DNA from: JAIROC01 sp031553535 | GTDB lineage: Bacteria; Bacteroidota; Bacteroidia; Bacteroidales; WCHB1-69 | Assembly: GCA_031553535.1 (NCBI GenBank) | Contig: JAVBLM010000049.1 | Location: 27,347-91,346 of the forward strand | DNA: 64,000 bases | Direction of reading: 5' to 3' | Shown: positions 61,448-64,000 of the stretch, piece after piece | Layout of the letters: the number at the start of each line of letters is the position of its first letter | How positions within the stretch are numbered: position 1 is the first letter of the stretch | The notes under the pieces: model-generated | Seen by the model: the letters and a program-made list of their open reading frames with translations, nothing else | What the model was told of the DNA's origin: nothing | The model's database searches: none | Made by a program: the position numbers and the translations under genes

Positions 61448-63508
61448 ATGACACTTCAAGAAGCCAAAGAAAAAATAGACAAGCTGACAAAACAAATAAA
61501 TGAACATAATTACCAGTATTATGTATTGGATAATCCTCTTATCAGTGATTATGAATTCGACATGTTGCTCAATGAGCTCATTACCCTTGAAAAGGAATTT
61601 CCATCGTTGGTTTTACCCGATAGCCCGACGCAAAGGGTAGGAGGCCAGGTTACCAAACGGTTTCAATCTGTCAAACATATTAATCCGATGCTTTCTTTAG
61701 CGAATACATATAGTGAAGAAGAATTGTCGGATTTTGATAAACGAACAAAAAGCGCGCTTTATCTCGATGAAATTGAATATGTTTGTGAATTGAAATACGA
61801 TGGCGTTGCTATCAGCTTGATTTATGAAGGGGGCATTTTACAACAAGCCATTACCCGTGGTGATGGTATTCAGGGGGATGATGTAACTACTAATGTAAAG
61901 ACAATACGCTCAATACCTTTGCGTTTGCATGGCGATTTCCCTGATAAATTAGAAGTTAGGGGTGAGATTATTCTTCCCCATGATAGTTTTTATGCTTTAA
62001 ACGAAGAAAAAGAAATCATAGGAGAACCTAAATTTGCCAATCCTCGTAATGCAGCGGCAGGGAGTTTGAAGTTACAAAATTCATCGGAGGTGGCAAAGCG
62101 GAATTTGGACTGCTTTTTGTATTTTCTCTATACGGATACACTCATTTATCAAACTCATTATGAAAGTTTACAGGCATTGAAAACATGGGGCTTTAAGGTT
62201 TCCCCTTATATTGAAGTTTGTAAAAATATGCAGGAAGTTTTTGCCTTTATAAATAAATGGGATATCGAAAGGAAAACCCTTTCCTTTGATATAGACGGTG
62301 TTGTTATCAAGGTAAATAAGTACAATTTACAGGAATTATTAGGATACACGGCCAAAAACCCCCGTTGGGCGATAGCTTATAAATATAAAGCAGAACAGGT
62401 ATTGACAACTTTACTGGAGATTAGCTATCAGGTAGGGCGTACGGGTGTTGTTACTCCGGTTGCCAATCTGGAACCTGTTTTATTGGCGGGTACAACTGTG
62501 AAACGGGCATCTCTACATAATGCGGATTTTATGAATGAAATGGATATACGACTTGGTGATAATGTATATGTAGAGAAAGGAGGGGAGATTATCCCTAAGA
62601 TTGTTGCTGTAGAAAAATCGAAACGGCATGTAGATGCGTTTCCTATCCAATTTATAACTCATTGTCCGGCTTGTGATACATTGTTAATCCGTAATGAAGG
62701 AGAAGCTGCTTATTATTGCCCGAATTCCAGGGGATGTCCCCCTCAGATCAAGGGACGGCTGGAGCATTTCATAAGCCGTAAGGCCATGAATATTGAGGGG
62801 CTAGGAGAGGGGAAAATAGATCTTTTATTTGAGAAAGGACTGGTGAAGAATGTTGCGGATTTTTATCGTCTTACCTACGATAATTTGCTGGGATTGGAGA
62901 AGGTACATATAAATGAATCTGATAACAAGGAACGTTTGGTTTCGTTTCGGGAAAAGACAGTAGAAAACTTATTGAATGCTATCAACAAATCCAAAGACAT
63001 TTCCTTTGACCGGGTATTGTTTGCTTTGGGAATCCGTTATGTCGGAGAAAATTCTGCTAAAAAAATAGCGGTTCACTTTAAAGATATTGATGCAATTATA
63101 AAAGCAAGTTTTGAAGGCCTGGTTGCAGTTGATGATGTAGGTGGAAGGATAGCGGAAAGCATACTCGCTTATTTTGCTGATGATGCTAATTTGCAGGTAA
63201 TACATGATCTGCGGACTTTCGGCCTGCATTTTCAGCTTTCAGAAGATGAAGCGGGAAACCAAACCGTTTCAGAAAAATTAAAAGATATGAGTTTTTTGGT
63301 CAGCGGAACATTTTCCACACCGGAAAGGAGAAAGGAAATAGAACAGTTGATCGAAAAACACGGAGGTATTCGCAGTGCTTCTGTCTCAAAAAAATTAAGC
63401 TTTATTGTAGCAGGAGAAAATATGGGGCCATCTAAACTGGAAAAAGCCCAAAAATTAGGGGTTCCCATTATATCGGAACAGGATTTTTTACAGTTAATAG
63501 AGGATTAA
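61448..63508 (+). CDS. ligA: NAD-dependent DNA ligase LigA
   Basis: LigA seals nicks in replication and repair, using NAD. The adenylation lysine is Lys116 in CELKYDGVAISLIYEGG. Other motifs: NYQYYVLDNPLISDYEFDML (domain Ia), FANPRNAAAGSLKLQ, the zinc finger HCPACDTLLI...YYCPNSRGCPPQ, helix-hairpin-helix repeats and a C-terminal BRCT domain (LKDMSFLVSGTFSTPERRKE). At 686 residues it is complete. It is probably co-transcribed with the receptor gene upstream. A hairpin array begins 50 bases after its stop. Confidence 0.96.
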   Translation: MTLQEAKEKIDKLTKQINEHNYQYYVLDNPLISDYEFDMLLNELITLEKEFPSLVLPDSPTQRVGGQVTKRFQSVKHINPMLSLANTYSEEELSDFDKRTKSALYLDEIEYVCELKYDGVAISLIYEGGILQQAITRGDGIQGDDVTTNVKTIRSIPLRLHGDFPDKLEVRGEIILPHDSFYALNEEKEIIGEPKFANPRNAAAGSLKLQNSSEVAKRNLDCFLYFLYTDTLIYQTHYESLQALKTWGFKVSPYIEVCKNMQEVFAFINKWDIERKTLSFDIDGVVIKVNKYNLQELLGYTAKNPRWAIAYKYKAEQVLTTLLEISYQVGRTGVVTPVANLEPVLLAGTTVKRASLHNADFMNEMDIRLGDNVYVEKGGEIIPKIVAVEKSKRHVDAFPIQFITHCPACDTLLIRNEGEAAYYCPNSRGCPPQIKGRLEHFISRKAMNIEGLGEGKIDLLFEKGLVKNVADFYRLTYDNLLGLEKVHINESDNKERLVSFREKTVENLLNAINKSKDISFDRVLFALGIRYVGENSAKKIAVHFKDIDAIIKASFEGLVAVDDVGGRIAESILAYFADDANLQVIHDLRTFGLHFQLSEDEAGNQTVSEKLKDMSFLVSGTFSTPERRKEIEQLIEKHGGIRSASVSKKLSFIVAGENMGPSKLEKAQKLGVPIISEQDFLQLIED

Positions 63509-63556
63509 TATTTGGGATTGTTTAAAGCCGATATTGTTGCATAACGGTTTCCGGAC

Positions 63557-63946
63557 TTTCGGAAAGTATCTTTCAATTCCGTTTGAAGACTTCGGGAAGG
63601 CCCGAAAACGTTTTACACTCTCGTTTGAAGATTTCGGGAAGACCCGAAAACGTTTTACACTCTCGTTTGGAGATTTCGGGAAGGCCCGAAAACGTTTTAC
63701 ACTCTCGTTTGAAGATTTCGGGAAGGCCCGAAAACGTTTTACACTCTCGTTTGAAGATTTCAGGAAAGCCTGAAAGCATTTTACACTCTCGTTTGGAGAT
63801 TTCAGGAAAGCCTGAAAACGTTTTACACTTTCGTTTGGAGATTTCAGGAAAGCCTGAAAGCATTTTACACTCTCGTTTGGAGATTTCAGGAAAGCCTGAA
63901 AACGTTTTACACTTTCGTTTGGAGATTTCAGGGGTCTATTCAACAA
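63557..63946 (+). repeat. 42-bp hairpin tandem array 2 (eight full units)
   Basis: Units start at 63590, 63632, 63674, 63716, 63758, 63800, 63842, 63884 and (partial) 63926, exactly 42 bases apart, with a decayed unit at 63557. The palindrome is TTTCGGGAAGRCCCGAAA in the first units and TTTCAGGAAAGCCTGAAA in the later ones, so both stem arms changed together. The spacer is ACGTTTTACACTCTCGTTTG plus GAGA or AAGA. Because 42 is divisible by three, several frames stay open on both strands; none looks like a real protein. The last 54 bases of the window show nothing further. Confidence 0.95.
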
Positions 63947-64000
63947 AGTGTGTTTATCATGTTTGCATATTACATTTGTTCGGGAACGTCAATTCCTAAT

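Noticed and set aside
16912..63946. The four hairpin arrays as CRISPR arrays
   Set aside because: The sequences between palindromes are conserved within each array instead of unique, and there are no cas genes in the window.
63494..63999. Overlapping long frames on both strands with 14-residue repeats (such as KSPNESVKRFQAF)
   Set aside because: They are the 42-bp array translated; a period divisible by three keeps several frames open on both strands, and none has a credible start or domain.

Overview
The window looks like an anaerobic member of the Bacteroidales (Bacteroidota). The DNA is AT-rich. Most genes lack Shine-Dalgarno leaders, and many start sites sit just downstream of the Bacteroidota -7 promoter element TAnnTTTG. 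Phylum markers are present: type IX secretion parts (a PorP/SprF protein, a GldJ-like lipoprotein, T9SS C-terminal sorting domains), a SusC-like TonB-dependent receptor, a PIF1-type helicase with HRDC and HTH tails, and HydF, the [FeFe]-hydrogenase maturase that points to anaerobic life. I cannot name a species.

Layout. 1-4.9 kb is a decaying defence island: HsdS with an unexplained C-terminal extension, McrB, and a chimeric pseudogene joining the start of mcrC to a headless radical-SAM peptide maturase. 5.3-8.6 kb holds tRNA-Leu(CAA), recJ, aroQ, an FtsB/DivIC-like gene and tRNA-Ile2(CAU). 9-16.8 kb links the T9SS/gliding genes to peptidoglycan synthesis and recycling (murF, anmK, murB) and a uridine-kinase-like protein. 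17.3-26.5 kb is an aryl-polyene/flexirubin-type lipid-pigment operon: an aromatic amino acid ammonia-lyase, FabG, ketosynthase, ACP, acyltransferase, methyltransferase, two hotdog proteins, a second ketosynthase and a half-ketosynthase partner. A small four-helix-bundle gene is inserted in it between inverted repeats. 26.6-30.4 kb is a separate unit: polysaccharide deacetylase-like, AAC(3)-like acyltransferase, FkbH-like glyceryl loader and a dedicated ACP. 31.6-42.3 kb is mostly housekeeping: hydF, queA, a family 9 glycosyltransferase, an outer-membrane barrel, purC, a helicase, rpsP-rimM and an SPL-like radical SAM protein.

42.4-46.5 kb is the most unusual locus. In transcription order it encodes a protein with a double-glycine leader, a Cys/Gly-rich core and two tandem T9SS sorting domains; two small secreted TonB-C-like proteins with a relic sorting domain between them; a radical SAM/SPASM peptide maturase; and a stand-alone C39 leader peptidase. 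It looks like a ribosomal peptide (RiPP) system whose substrate carries T9SS-type tails. 47.3-55.6 kb is a CzcCBA-like metal efflux operon with a response regulator and histidine kinase. 56.1-63.5 kb has a YihY-like membrane protein, a small Ala/Glu lipoprotein, DUF177-rpmF, a TonB-dependent receptor and ligA.

Non-coding structure is also distinctive. Four intergenic arrays (16.9, 30.6, 46.9 and 63.6 kb) share one architecture: an exact 42-bp period made of an 18-bp palindrome of form TTTC...GAAA plus a 24-bp spacer. The palindrome stems differ between arrays, and within one array, by paired changes. Other intergenic gaps hold a dispersed degenerate repeat family (cores GTCATTGCGAGGAACGAAG and GAGCTCGCAAGCTC), including one copy bounded by 12-bp inverted ends.
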